Positions 43,068 through 51,374 of a stretch of DNA of 64,000 nt are shown here, piece by piece. Source of the DNA: Bin87 sp963692995 (GTDB taxonomy: Bacteria; Chloroflexota; Dehalococcoidia; Lucifugimonadales; UBA3495); NCBI GenBank assembly GCA_963692995.1, contig OY843611.1, positions 2,976,001-3,040,000 on the forward strand, given 5' to 3'. The number at the start of each line of letters is the position of its first letter. Within the stretch, counting starts at the first letter, position 1. The notes beneath the pieces were generated by a model. The model was given only the letters and a program-made list of their open reading frames with translations, had not been told where the DNA came from and made no database searches. The position numbers and the translations under genes were made by a program.

Positions 43068-43970
43068 ATGGCTGAGGGCCGTACCAATATCAGCGTTCCG
43101 GCGCCGCCCGAGACCGTCGAGCGGCGGTGGCAGCTGAAATACGAACTCAAGCAATTGCCCTGGATCCCCCTGATCATCATCCTGATCATGGTGTTCGCGG
43201 CAGTACTCGCGCCAATCGTCGCTCCCCACTCGCCAACCAAGCAGTCCCTGCGCGACAAGTTGCGCCCACCGGCCTGGCAAGAAGGCGGCCAAGCGCAATA
43301 TATCCTGGGGAGCGATATCCTGGGTCGGGACATCCTCAGCCGGCTGATCTACGGAGCCCGGGTCAGCCTGATCGTTGCCTTCACCGCCCTGCTGGCCGGC
43401 GGAGCGATCGGAGGCGTCCTCGGATTGGTCTCAGGATATGCCGGGGGCAAGGTGGACACCCTGATCATGCGGGCGGTGGACGCCACCCTTGCCTTCCCGA
43501 CCATCCTCTTTGCCTTATTGTTAGCAGTGACAATGGGGCAGGGACTGGTGACGGTGGTTCTCGCCGTTACCCTGATCCTGTGGGCGCGGTTTGCCCGGGT
43601 AACCCGGGGCGAGGTTCTGTCGCTCAAGGACAACGACTATATCGCCCTGGCCCGAGTTCACGGCTGCTCCGGCGTCCGGATCATGTTCGTCCACATAATG
43701 CCCAATGTGTTCAACACTTTCATGGTCATGCTGACGCTGCACGTCGGGCTCGTGATCCTCACCGAAGCGTCCCTCAGTTTCCTCGGCGCCGGCATTCCCC
43801 CGCCCACGCCGTCCTGGGGTCAGATGGTCGCCGACGGACGGGCCAAAGTCGCCACCGCCTGGTGGATCTCCATAATCCCCGGCGTTGCGATTACCATGGT
43901 CGTGATCGCGTTCAACCTGTTCGGCGACTGGATGAGAGACCGGCTGGATCCCAAGTTGCGGCAACTTTAA
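43068..43970 (+). CDS. ABC transporter permease, DppC/GsiD type
   Basis: A 300-residue permease with the N-terminal helix and periplasmic loop typical of DppC (LAPIVAPHSPTKQSLRDKLR), then ILGSDILGRDILSRLIYGAR, the coupling loop DYIALARVHGCSGVRIMFVH and the family end GVAITMVVIAFNLFGDWMRDRLDPKLRQL. It is the last gene of the first ABC operon. The missing ATP-binding subunits must be supplied from elsewhere. Confidence 0.93.
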   Translation: MAEGRTNISVPAPPETVERRWQLKYELKQLPWIPLIIILIMVFAAVLAPIVAPHSPTKQSLRDKLRPPAWQEGGQAQYILGSDILGRDILSRLIYGARVSLIVAFTALLAGGAIGGVLGLVSGYAGGKVDTLIMRAVDATLAFPTILFALLLAVTMGQGLVTVVLAVTLILWARFARVTRGEVLSLKDNDYIALARVHGCSGVRIMFVHIMPNVFNTFMVMLTLHVGLVILTEASLSFLGAGIPPPTPSWGQMVADGRAKVATAWWISIIPGVAITMVVIAFNLFGDWMRDRLDPKLRQL

Positions 43971-44275
43971 AGTTGCGCTAACACTTTCCGTCATCCCCGC
44001 TTTCGCAGGAACGCCGGACGGAAGATGGGTGGAGGGGGACTTTGGGGAGTTTCGCAATTTCCTCCTATGCCGACAGGTGATTGACTCGCAACGGATGGCA
44101 AGGTATGTTGCGCTAGGTTTTCAAGGTAGTCTAAACCTTGCGCATAGTGACCCAAGCATAGAACCCACCCTTAATGCCGACGGGTACACCACAGCGCCGG
44201 CATTGGCCGGGGTGGGACGAACTGAGCAATGGCACAGTGCGCAGCCCTATCTCTTCGGAATTCGGAGGTTCTGAT
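43971..44275. other. 305-bp gap between the two ABC operons
   Basis: It holds a degenerate palindrome (CCGTCATCCCCGCTTTCGCA, ~43990-44025), the dispersed motif GGAAGATGGGTGGAGGGGGA plus GGGGAGTTTCGCAATTTCC (44023-44062), also present at 25070-25135, and a promoter. I see no gene in it. Confidence 0.7.
44081..44109 (+). promoter_or_regulatory. Sigma-70-like promoter of the second ABC operon
   Basis: TTGACT (44081-44086), a 17-nt spacer, then TATGTT (44104-44109), giving a leader of about 160 nt before ATG 44276. It has the same hexamer and spacing as the promoter at 40150. Confidence 0.55.
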
Positions 44276-46150
44276 ATGAGGCACCGATGGCTCCCATCAC
44301 CCCGACTACTCGGTCTCACTCCATTGGCTCTCATCCTGATAGTTGCAGTAGCCTGCGGAACGGCGGAGGAAGCGCCCGCCGCGGCGCCGCCCGCGCCGGC
44401 GACTGCGGCGCCGGTAGTTGCGGTGGCCGAAAGCACTCCCGCCGCGAGTTCCGGAGATGCACAGGCCGCGGCTACCGCCACTCCCGAACCGACGGCCCTG
44501 CCGCAAGAATCGGATGTGACGGGGCCCAGAGGAACTTTGACCTTCGGATTGCCCCTCGTCCCCCCGTTCCACGTTTTCCCGACGGTCACGGAAGGGGCCG
44601 GGTATCATCATAACGGCTTCACCACCGCCGAGACCCTCCTTCATATGAACGAAGCCAAGGAAATTGTGCCCCGACTAATCCGGGAATGGAGCGTTTCTCC
44701 GGACAGCACCACCTGGACGTTCAAGTTGCAAGAAGGCGTTCAGTTCCATAAGGGCTACGGGGAAATGGATGCGGAAGGCGTTATCTGGAGCATGATGATC
44801 AGCGGCGGCGAAAGCTCCCGGGTAGCGTACAACGCCCATATCCGCCGGCTCTGGGGCATTGGCGGAGACGTCAAAGAAGGCAAGACGGTTACCGGCATTA
44901 TCGACGAAGGCCGGACCAGGGCTATCGACAAGTACACCATCGAGGTGAACACCGGGGAGCCGCAGTACGACACCTTGAGCCTGCTTGCTTTCCCCCATAT
45001 CAACATCATCAGCCAGCGGCAGCTGGAAGACGTGGGTGTCGATGCGGCCAGCCGGAACATCGCCGGAACCAGCCCCTGGGAAGCCAAGGAACACAAGAGC
45101 GACCAGTTTACCCGGTGGGCCGCGGTCGAAGACCACTGGCGCAAGACACCCGAGTTTGCCGAAATGATATGGCAGCACATTCCCGAAGAGTCCACCCGCG
45201 TCGCCAACTTCCAGACCGGCCAGCTCACGGCCATGGAGATGAATCTGGACTCCATCGCCGCGGTTGAGGATGTTCCAGGCACCAGCCTGTTGCGGATAGC
45301 CGGCGGCAGCGCCGTGAGCATGTCTTTCTATGGCAACTACTACGTGGGGGTGAACGATGACGGTTCACGCACCCCGGAGCACATCGAAAGAGTCCCCGGC
45401 TATGATCCCGCTTTGCCCTGGATTTCCGGCAACCCGAACCCCGCTTCCGAGGAGTGGCAGAACGCCGCCAAGGTGCGAACCGCCCTGTCCATCGCCATCG
45501 ACCGCCAGACCATCGCGGATACGCTGCTGAGCGGGGAGGCAATCCCCGACCCGCTGCCGGCGTGGGCCTTCCACCTGGACAAGCTGCCGGCGGAATATCG
45601 GCAATGGGAGTTCAATCCGGAAAGATCCCGGCAACTGCTCGCCGAAGCGGGCTATCCCGACGGCTTTGAGATCACCCTCACCCCCCTGGGCGGCTCGAAT
45701 TACCTTGAAGTAACTTCCGCCATCGCCCAGATGTGGGCCCAGATCGGCGTCAAAGCCAACCAGCAAAACCTTCCCTACAAGACCTTCCGTCCCGGCATCG
45801 TAACCCGCACCTACAACCAGGCCTACCAGCACACCAATGTGGCGGTTGACCCTCTAGACCGCTGGGCCGTCGCTTTCAACGACGAGAGCGCCTGGAACTT
45901 CGGCGTGGATCACCCGGTTCTTCGGGACCTGATGGCAGAATCCCAGGGCACCGTTGACAACGCGGAGCGGTACGCGATCATGGCTGAAGCGGCGAAGTTC
46001 ATGTACGACAATGCCTTGAGCATCGGCCTCTATGCCCAGAACATGGTATTTTCCCTGAACGGGGACACGGCGCCCTGGAACGAGCACCTGAACTATGCCG
46101 AAACACGGGACCTGACCGCGTTCGAGTACGCTCCCAACCTCTCTCAGTAA
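44276..46150 (+). CDS. ABC transporter substrate-binding lipoprotein (family 5), second operon
   Basis: A 624-residue lipoprotein; ATG 44276 is preceded by CGGAGGTTCTGAT. The lipobox VAVAC gives Cys27 after a hydrophobic signal. An Ala/Pro/Thr-rich linker (~30-85) replaces the VTRVVTEQVE repeats of the first operon. The SBP_bac_5 domain has WSVSPDSTTWTFKLQEGVQF, HKGYGEMDAEGVIWS and RQLLAEAGYPDGFEITLTP. Sequence similarity to the first binding protein is only at domain level, so the ligands probably differ. Confidence 0.92.
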   Translation: MRHRWLPSPRLLGLTPLALILIVAVACGTAEEAPAAAPPAPATAAPVVAVAESTPAASSGDAQAAATATPEPTALPQESDVTGPRGTLTFGLPLVPPFHVFPTVTEGAGYHHNGFTTAETLLHMNEAKEIVPRLIREWSVSPDSTTWTFKLQEGVQFHKGYGEMDAEGVIWSMMISGGESSRVAYNAHIRRLWGIGGDVKEGKTVTGIIDEGRTRAIDKYTIEVNTGEPQYDTLSLLAFPHINIISQRQLEDVGVDAASRNIAGTSPWEAKEHKSDQFTRWAAVEDHWRKTPEFAEMIWQHIPEESTRVANFQTGQLTAMEMNLDSIAAVEDVPGTSLLRIAGGSAVSMSFYGNYYVGVNDDGSRTPEHIERVPGYDPALPWISGNPNPASEEWQNAAKVRTALSIAIDRQTIADTLLSGEAIPDPLPAWAFHLDKLPAEYRQWEFNPERSRQLLAEAGYPDGFEITLTPLGGSNYLEVTSAIAQMWAQIGVKANQQNLPYKTFRPGIVTRTYNQAYQHTNVAVDPLDRWAVAFNDESAWNFGVDHPVLRDLMAESQGTVDNAERYAIMAEAAKFMYDNALSIGLYAQNMVFSLNGDTAPWNEHLNYAETRDLTAFEYAPNLSQ

Positions 46151-46208
46151 GGTCAAGCCGGCGTCAGGGAACATCCGGAAGGCTTCGGCTCTCCGACCGT
46201 AAGTTAGC

Positions 46209-46643
46209 TTGACGGCAACCATCTTCACCATCGCTGGGCGCGCCGGGCTGGGGATACTTCTGGCCCTCGCGCTCAGTTATGTAGGGGTATGGGTCGCGTG
46301 GGGCCTGTATTATTTCTTTACCGATACCTCATCCAAGCCGCTCCGGGACGCGATGTTCCTGGCCGGCGCGGCCCTCGGGGCCGGACTGGGCGGGTCTCTG
46401 ACGTGGCTGCGACTGGACGGCAATTCATTGCGGGTACTCCTGCTGACCGCAGCCCCTGGACTCATCGGCGGGGTTGTCGGAGCCTGGTTGGGGTACGAAT
46501 ACGGGCTGAACCGGGAAATCAAGTGCTGCTCCGATCCGCCCGTCAACTCCTTCTCCTACGCGGCATTAGGCGCAACCCTGGCCGCCAACGCGGGAACCAT
46601 TCTGCTCGGCATAGTGAGAGAAATCGTCACCGGCCGGCGCTAA
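46209..46643 (+). CDS. Hypothetical membrane protein within the second ABC operon
   Basis: A 144-residue protein with three to four hydrophobic segments (GILLALALSYVGVWVAWGLY, AMFLAGAALGAGLGGSLTWL, LLLTAAPGLIGGVVGAWLG, ALGATLAANAGTILLGIVRE), starting at TTG 46209. There is no recognisable family. A CC pair (KCCSDPP) in a loop is the only notable polar feature. It lies between the binding protein and first permease, an unusual site for an extra gene, and could be an accessory subunit. A short ACTAAAACCGG duplication follows its stop. Confidence 0.55.
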   Translation: MTATIFTIAGRAGLGILLALALSYVGVWVAWGLYYFFTDTSSKPLRDAMFLAGAALGAGLGGSLTWLRLDGNSLRVLLLTAAPGLIGGVVGAWLGYEYGLNREIKCCSDPPVNSFSYAALGATLAANAGTILLGIVREIVTGRR

Positions 46644-46703
46644 AACCGGCCGGAACTAAAACCGGCTTGAACGTATCTGAACATTTGATACTGGGAACTT
46701 GAC

Positions 46704-47624
46704 ATGCAACGGTTTTTGGTACGCCGATTCTTCCTGATGATAATCACCCTCCTCGCGGTGTCCATGATCATCTTTGTCATGGCGCGGGTGGGCGGAGACC
46801 CCAGATCGCTGCTCCTGGACGATCATGCCACCAAGGAGCAATGGGAGTTGCTGGGGGAGGAGCTAGGGCTGAACAAGCCCCTCTATCACCAGTACGCGAT
46901 TTTCATGTCCGGCGTGCTGCGCGGTGATTTCGGCGAGTCAATCAGCCAGCGCCGACCGGTGCTGGAGGTAGTCGCCGAAAAAGTCCCGGCGACGCTCCAG
47001 CTGGGCGGAGCCGCTTTCCTGCTCGCGCTCGTTGTCGGAATACCCCTCGGCGTGATGTCGGCAGTCCTGCGGGGCAGCGCTCTGGACCAGATCGGAAGAG
47101 CCGTGGCCTTGATCGGACAGGCGGCGCCGTCCTTCTGGCTTGGCATCATCTTCATTTTCTTCTTTGCCGTGTACCTGGGGTGGGTGCCTCCTTCCGGAAG
47201 GCAGGACTGGAACAGCTTCATACTGCCCACGGTCACCCTGGCCTGGGGCGGGTTCCTGGCGGGCAGCCTGCGGTTGATGCGCTCGGCGATGCTGGACACC
47301 CTGGACTCGGAATACATCAAACTGGCCCGGGCCAAAGGGCTGCCCAGCCGGGCAATTGTCTGGAAACACGCCTTTCGCAATGCCCTGATACCGCCCTTGA
47401 CCCTGGCGGGCGTATCAATGCCGGCTATCCTTACGGGCTCTATCACCACGGAACTGGTATTTGCCTGGCCCGGAATGGGCCAATTGGCAGTGCAGGCCCT
47501 CTGGTCTTCCGACTACCCGCTGATCCAGGGACTGACCATCATGTTCACCTTGGGGTATGTATTCATCGCCTTGATTGTTGACGTACTCTACGCTTACATC
47601 GACCCCAGAATCCGATACTTGTAG
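46704..47624 (+). CDS. ABC transporter permease, DppB/GsiC type, second operon
   Basis: A 306-residue six-helix permease (MQRFLVRRFFLMIITLLAVS). It has the family loops ELGLNKPLYHQYAIFMSGVL, GDFGESISQRRPVLEV and coupling region YIKLARAKGLPSRAIVWKHA-FRNALIPPL, and ends YAYIDPRIRYL. It pairs with the DppC-type product encoded 80 bp downstream. Confidence 0.92.
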   Translation: MQRFLVRRFFLMIITLLAVSMIIFVMARVGGDPRSLLLDDHATKEQWELLGEELGLNKPLYHQYAIFMSGVLRGDFGESISQRRPVLEVVAEKVPATLQLGGAAFLLALVVGIPLGVMSAVLRGSALDQIGRAVALIGQAAPSFWLGIIFIFFFAVYLGWVPPSGRQDWNSFILPTVTLAWGGFLAGSLRLMRSAMLDTLDSEYIKLARAKGLPSRAIVWKHAFRNALIPPLTLAGVSMPAILTGSITTELVFAWPGMGQLAVQALWSSDYPLIQGLTIMFTLGYVFIALIVDVLYAYIDPRIRYL

Positions 47625-47704
47625 GAGATACGGTTCCTCAGCGAGTGCGGCGGCCCCCGCCGCGCCGCGGATCCGCGTTTCCTGAGCCGGACTGGAGAAG
47701 GCAA

Positions 47705-48760
47705 ATGGCCAACGCTACAGTTCTTTCTTCCACCCAACCCGTCATCGTGCGGGCGCTCCGGGCCATCGCCCGCTGGCGCCGCCCGGTGCTGATCATTCCG
47801 GTGATTATCCTGACGTCGGTAGTGGTGGCCGGAATCACCGCCAACTGGATATCCCCGCACGATCCGAATGTAGGGGATCCGAACCATCGTCTTCAACCGG
47901 GGTTCTGGGGGTACGAGCCTACTCCACCCGTGATAGTAACCAAAGAGGTGGTGGCCGTAATCAGCCCCAGCGACATCGAACTACAGAAAACCCAGATCAC
48001 CGAATACAATGCCCGACAGATCGACCCCAACGCGGTTATCGGCGATAAGATGGACGTGGTGGTTCGGGAAGGCATCGATACATTTTATATTCTGGGCACC
48101 GACCACTTGGGTCGGGATCTGCTCACCCGGATTATTCATGGCGCGCGCGTTTCCCTGGTGATGGCGGCGCTGACGCTGCTGGTGGGCGGTACGATGGGCA
48201 CCGTGCTCGGCCTGACCGCCGGATGGTACGGCGGGTGGATCGACGAGGCCGTAATGCGCATGGTGGACATCATACTTGCGCTCCCGCTGATTCTGGTCGC
48301 CCTGGTATTGGTGGTGGCCCTCGGCCCGTCCTTCCAGCTGATCATCGTGATAATGGCGATAGCTATCTGGCCGCTCTTCACCCGCGTGGTGCGGGGAGAG
48401 GTGCTGCGCGTCAAGACCGCGGACTACGTCGCATTGGCCAAGGTGGCCGGAGCCGGGACAATTCGCATCATGTTCGTCCACATCCTGCCGGGGATCGCCA
48501 ACAGCATGATTGTGGTCGCGACCTTGCTGGTGGGCGTGGTCATCCTGCTGGAGGCCGCCCTCAGCTTCCTGGGAGCCGGCGTGCCGCCTCCGACGCCCGC
48601 CTGGGGATCCATGCTCTCCGAGGGTCGGGACCGGATCGCAGTGGCGTGGTGGATTTCGACGCTGCCGGGGCTGGCGATATTCCTGACGGTGCTGTCCCTG
48701 AACCTGTTCGGCGACTGGCTGAGGGATGCCCTGGACCCCAGGCTACGGCAACTAGAGTAG
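47705..48760 (+). CDS. ABC transporter permease, DppC/GsiD type, second operon
   Basis: A 351-residue permease, longer than the usual 280-300 because of an extended periplasmic loop after the first helix (about residues 50-130, containing KEVVAVISPSDIELQKTQIT). ATG 47705 follows GGAGAAGGCAA. Conserved blocks are ILGTDHLGRDLLTRIIHGAR, YVALAKVAGAGTIRIMFVHI and LNLFGDWLRDALDPRLRQLE. No ATPase gene follows. Confidence 0.92.
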   Translation: MANATVLSSTQPVIVRALRAIARWRRPVLIIPVIILTSVVVAGITANWISPHDPNVGDPNHRLQPGFWGYEPTPPVIVTKEVVAVISPSDIELQKTQITEYNARQIDPNAVIGDKMDVVVREGIDTFYILGTDHLGRDLLTRIIHGARVSLVMAALTLLVGGTMGTVLGLTAGWYGGWIDEAVMRMVDIILALPLILVALVLVVALGPSFQLIIVIMAIAIWPLFTRVVRGEVLRVKTADYVALAKVAGAGTIRIMFVHILPGIANSMIVVATLLVGVVILLEAALSFLGAGVPPPTPAWGSMLSEGRDRIAVAWWISTLPGLAIFLTVLSLNLFGDWLRDALDPRLRQLE

Positions 48761-48894
48761 CCATATCCCCCGCACGGGCGTCTTGAAACCGGCAAAGACC
48801 GACGGTTACTGGAAGGTCTAAAGGTCGATGGCGCGGCAGACTGGCGGAAAGTTGCTTTTCTTGAGCCGCCAGGCCGGTCAGCCTGTCGATCCGG

Positions 48895-49140
48895 TCAGCT
48901 GGTCGGTCTGGTCAGCTTGTCGATCAGAAGGCGAGCCAACTCTCTGGACCAGAGCAGCGTGGCCGCCCCGGCGATGATCATAACCAGGCCGCCGCCGAGC
49001 ATCAGGCCGTTCACGTCGGCGCAGAGGCACGGCGTGCCGGCGGCGATCACATAGCCGCCGGCGAGTATCAGAGCCAGGGACGCCAGCCAAAATATCGCGG
49101 AAGTCAGAGCGACGCCAGCGCCCTTGCCAAAAATCTGCAA
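48895..49140 (-). CDS. Small two-helix membrane protein
   Basis: An 81-residue product from TTG 49140 (AGAGG upstream), with two hydrophobic helices (TSAIFWLASLALILAGGYVI and LMLGGGLVMIIAGAATLLW) separated by a CLCAD loop and ending in a basic tail. A longer reading from further upstream is possible but has no sensible sequence. The gap before it (48761-48894) contains GGTCAGC-type short duplications only. The function is unknown. Confidence 0.5.
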   Translation of the reverse strand: MQIFGKGAGVALTSAIFWLASLALILAGGYVIAAGTPCLCADVNGLMLGGGLVMIIAGAATLLWSRELARLLIDKLTRPTS

Positions 49141-49299
49141 TCTAATCGCCTCTTGGCTACGATTTGCCGCACAGATCCCGGGGGGAGCGCGATGATTGTA
49201 ACACGGGCCTGGCCGTTGCCGGCCAAGCTCCGCTACCGCCCCGGGCAAGCGCGTCTTGCGGTACTGACGCAAGCATAATTTAGACGCGCTTGCCCCGCG

Positions 49300-49677
49300 C
49301 TACTGCCCTGCCGGGGCAGTCCAGTTGGTGTTCCCTTCCTGCATCGCAAAGGGCGGAGAGGTGGCTGAGACATAGATCAGTCTTTCCTCCCCAACGTTGC
49401 GGATGGAGTGGTCGGTTTCCGGCGGCACCAGGATCATCGTGCCCGCTGCGACTTCTGCCACCTCGTCTCCGACCCGCATCGCGCCGCGCCCCTGCACGAT
49501 CACGTACACCTGCTCCCGCCCCTGGTGGGAGTGGACCGCCTGCTCGCTGCCCGGTTCCCCTTCAACCCAGGTTACGGCCAGGTTCGCCGACCCGAACTGG
49601 CCCGATGCCAGGAGCAGATGCGACACCTGCCCGCCCCGATGGTTCTGTGGGCTTTGCGCCAAGGTCTGAATGTTCAT
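49300..49677 (-). CDS. Cupin-domain protein
   Basis: A 125-residue single cupin beta-barrel. Motif 1 (EQAVHSHQGREQVYVIVQGRG) supplies the metal ligands (His, His, Glu); motif 2 (PPETDHSIRNVGEERLI) supplies the last His. GGGAGATTTTGCCG precedes ATG 49677. It is a small metal-binding protein of unknown substrate, divergent from ridA across an inverted-repeat region and perhaps co-regulated with it. Confidence 0.85.
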   Translation of the reverse strand: MNIQTLAQSPQNHRGGQVSHLLLASGQFGSANLAVTWVEGEPGSEQAVHSHQGREQVYVIVQGRGAMRVGDEVAEVAAGTMILVPPETDHSIRNVGEERLIYVSATSPPFAMQEGNTNWTAPAGQ

Positions 49678-49730
49678 CGGCAAAATCTCCCTTTTTTGTG
49701 TAAAGTAATCACCTGAAGCAGGATGTACCG

Positions 49731-49778
49731 GATTATTGGGATTCTCAAGATGTTCCCAATCTTGGGCATCCAATAATC
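49731..49778. promoter_or_regulatory. Nested inverted repeat in the cupin/ridA divergent region
   Basis: The outer arms GATTATTGG / CCAATAATC (9 bp, perfect) enclose the inner arms CAAGAT / ATCTTG. The structure is compatible with either an operator for a dimeric regulator serving both genes or a leader hairpin for ridA. Confidence 0.5.
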
Positions 49779-49823
49779 TTGAAAAATCCGGCTGCTGACA
49801 ATAGCCTCCGGAGGCGAACCGAC

Positions 49824-50291
49824 ATGGCCGAAGTTGAAGCAAAGTTGAACGAGATGAATATCGAACTGCCGCCCCCACCGGATCCCGTCGGCAACTACCT
49901 ACCCCTGGCCCGCAGCGGCAACGTCATGTGGCTGGCCGGTGTCGGCTCCCGCATGGCGACGGGAGAGGGCATATCCGGCAAGCTCGGCGCCGATCTGACG
50001 ACGGAGCAAGGCTACGAAGCGGCAAAATGGGCCGCCCTCAACCTGCTGGCCCGCATGAAAGCGGAGTTGGGCGACCTCGACCGGGTAACGCGCATCCTCA
50101 AGGTAGTGGGCATGGTCAACAGCGATCCCTCCTTCAACCAGCAGGCCGCGGTGGTGGACGGCGCGTCCGACCTGTTCGTTGCCCTCTACGGCGACCGGGG
50201 ACGCCATGCCCGTTCCGCCCCTGGCATGGCCGCGCTGCCCGGCGACACCGCCGTCATCTGCGACTGCGTCATCGAAGTGGACGGAGGGTAA
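49824..50291 (+). CDS. RidA/YjgF family protein (enamine/imine deaminase-like)
   Basis: A 155-residue YjgF/YER057c/UK114 member. Characterised members hydrolyse reactive enamines made by PLP enzymes. ATG 49824 follows GGAGGCGAACC. It has the N-terminal PPPDPVGNYLPLARSGNVMW, LGADLTTEQGYEAAKWAALN and the terminal SAPGMAALPGDTAVICDCVI and EVD. The length (155) and the Ala/Gly-rich 'GSRMATGEG' loop place it in the longer subgroup, in which the catalytic Arg is often absent; deaminase activity is thus uncertain. Confidence 0.85.
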   Translation: MAEVEAKLNEMNIELPPPPDPVGNYLPLARSGNVMWLAGVGSRMATGEGISGKLGADLTTEQGYEAAKWAALNLLARMKAELGDLDRVTRILKVVGMVNSDPSFNQQAAVVDGASDLFVALYGDRGRHARSAPGMAALPGDTAVICDCVIEVDGG

Positions 50292-50323
50292 GACTCGTCC
50301 ACCATACCCGCCATCCCCGCCGT

Positions 50324-50464
50324 CCCGTCATTCCCACCATACCCGTCATTCCCAATCCCCCGCCGTCATTCCCGCGAAAGCGGGAATCCAGCGACCGCAA
50401 AATCCGAGTGATGTTCCTGTCACGGATACTTTCCCGTCGTTCCTGCTTGCTCAGGAACGACGGG
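50324..50464. repeat. MITE-like pair with tandem left edge
   Basis: CCCGTCATTCCCACCATA-type units repeat before the intact palindrome at 50363-50391. The right partner CCGTCGTTCCTGCTTGCTCA-GGAACGACGG (50434-50463) is itself a perfect-armed hairpin with a changed loop. Confidence 0.8.
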
Positions 50465-50479
50465 TATGGTCAACAGAGG

Positions 50480-51091
50480 CTAACGCTCCACAATCGGGCT
50501 GGCTTCCGTCGGGCGTAGGTACGGGCTTTGCCCACCGGCGCCGTGCTGCATCGACAGCAGGATACCGGCGAAGGCCACCGAATCTTCGTAGCAATCGGCG
50601 GCGCATGGAACATCAAGGGACCAGTTCACGCCCTCGACACGTATCATGCTCCCGCCGGAACGGGTCATGCTCCGCCACAGCAACCAGACCGCCGTGGCGA
50701 TCAGGATCACCAGGATGATCGTCACCGCGTGCAGGTTGATGACCGGTATGATTACGCTGGGCAGCCGGGCCACCAGCCAGTAGGCCAGGATCAGGTAGGC
50801 TGCCACCGCGCCGATTGCCAGCACGGCCCACTGCAACCGGGAGATGCCGCGCCGCGCGTCGTTGCGCACGCCGACGCCGCAAACCGACGCCATGGCGTAC
50901 ATCTGCGCCACCCGCGCAGAACCCTCCTCCACCACGCTGATGACCCGGCGGTTCGTGGCCGCCAGCAGCCGACCGGAACCGACCGGCTCGGCAATCAGCC
51001 CCTGCTCCTGGTGCAAGATTGCTCCAATCCGCTCCCCGGGCAGCAGCTCCACGCCCCGAATTTGTGCCAGATATGAGGTTTCAGTTTGCAT
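50480..51091 (-). CDS. Hypothetical protein with two membrane helices
   Basis: A 203-residue protein: a soluble N-terminal part (RIGAILHQEQGLIAEPVGSG, RLLAATNRRVISVVEEG) that resembles a small PH-like beta domain, two adjacent membrane helices around residues 87-142 (WAVLAIGAVAAYLILAYWLV and IPVINLHAVTIILVILIATA) and a C-terminal soluble tail with SLDVPCAADCYEDSVAFAGI. No firm family. It is separated from ridA by a MITE pair. Confidence 0.6.
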   Translation of the reverse strand: MQTETSYLAQIRGVELLPGERIGAILHQEQGLIAEPVGSGRLLAATNRRVISVVEEGSARVAQMYAMASVCGVGVRNDARRGISRLQWAVLAIGAVAAYLILAYWLVARLPSVIIPVINLHAVTIILVILIATAVWLLWRSMTRSGGSMIRVEGVNWSLDVPCAADCYEDSVAFAGILLSMQHGAGGQSPYLRPTEASPIVER

Positions 51092-51119
51092 TGGCGCTGA
51101 ACGAAGGTGTCGGAGATCG

Positions 51120-51242
51120 CTACGGAAATCCTATCACAATGTACAACAGGAACCGGCAGGGGCGCCGGGGACGCCCGGTCTGCCTGGCGTGTCGCTTCGC
51201 CCGCGCCAGCAGCTCATCCCGAATGTCAATGGTAGTATTCAT
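51120..51242 (-). pseudogene. Truncated VapB-type antitoxin fragment
   Basis: On the minus strand from ATG 51242 the sequence reads MNTTIDIRDELLARAKRHAR followed by QTGRP, the classic N-terminal DNA-binding segment of VapB-like (type II) antitoxins. The frame then departs into unrelated residues and stops after 40 codons. No vapC toxin follows. This is probably a decayed toxin-antitoxin remnant, or a minimal orphan antitoxin. Confidence 0.5.
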
Positions 51243-51374
51243 GTTGCCATACTAACCGTATCTTATAATATGCTCAACCCATACTCATGATCATTCCGAC
51301 TACTCTGCTGATGACGCCCTTGCCCTTGCCCGCATTCTTTGGTGGCTGCTAGACTCGTCGCCGGAGGTAGCCCC

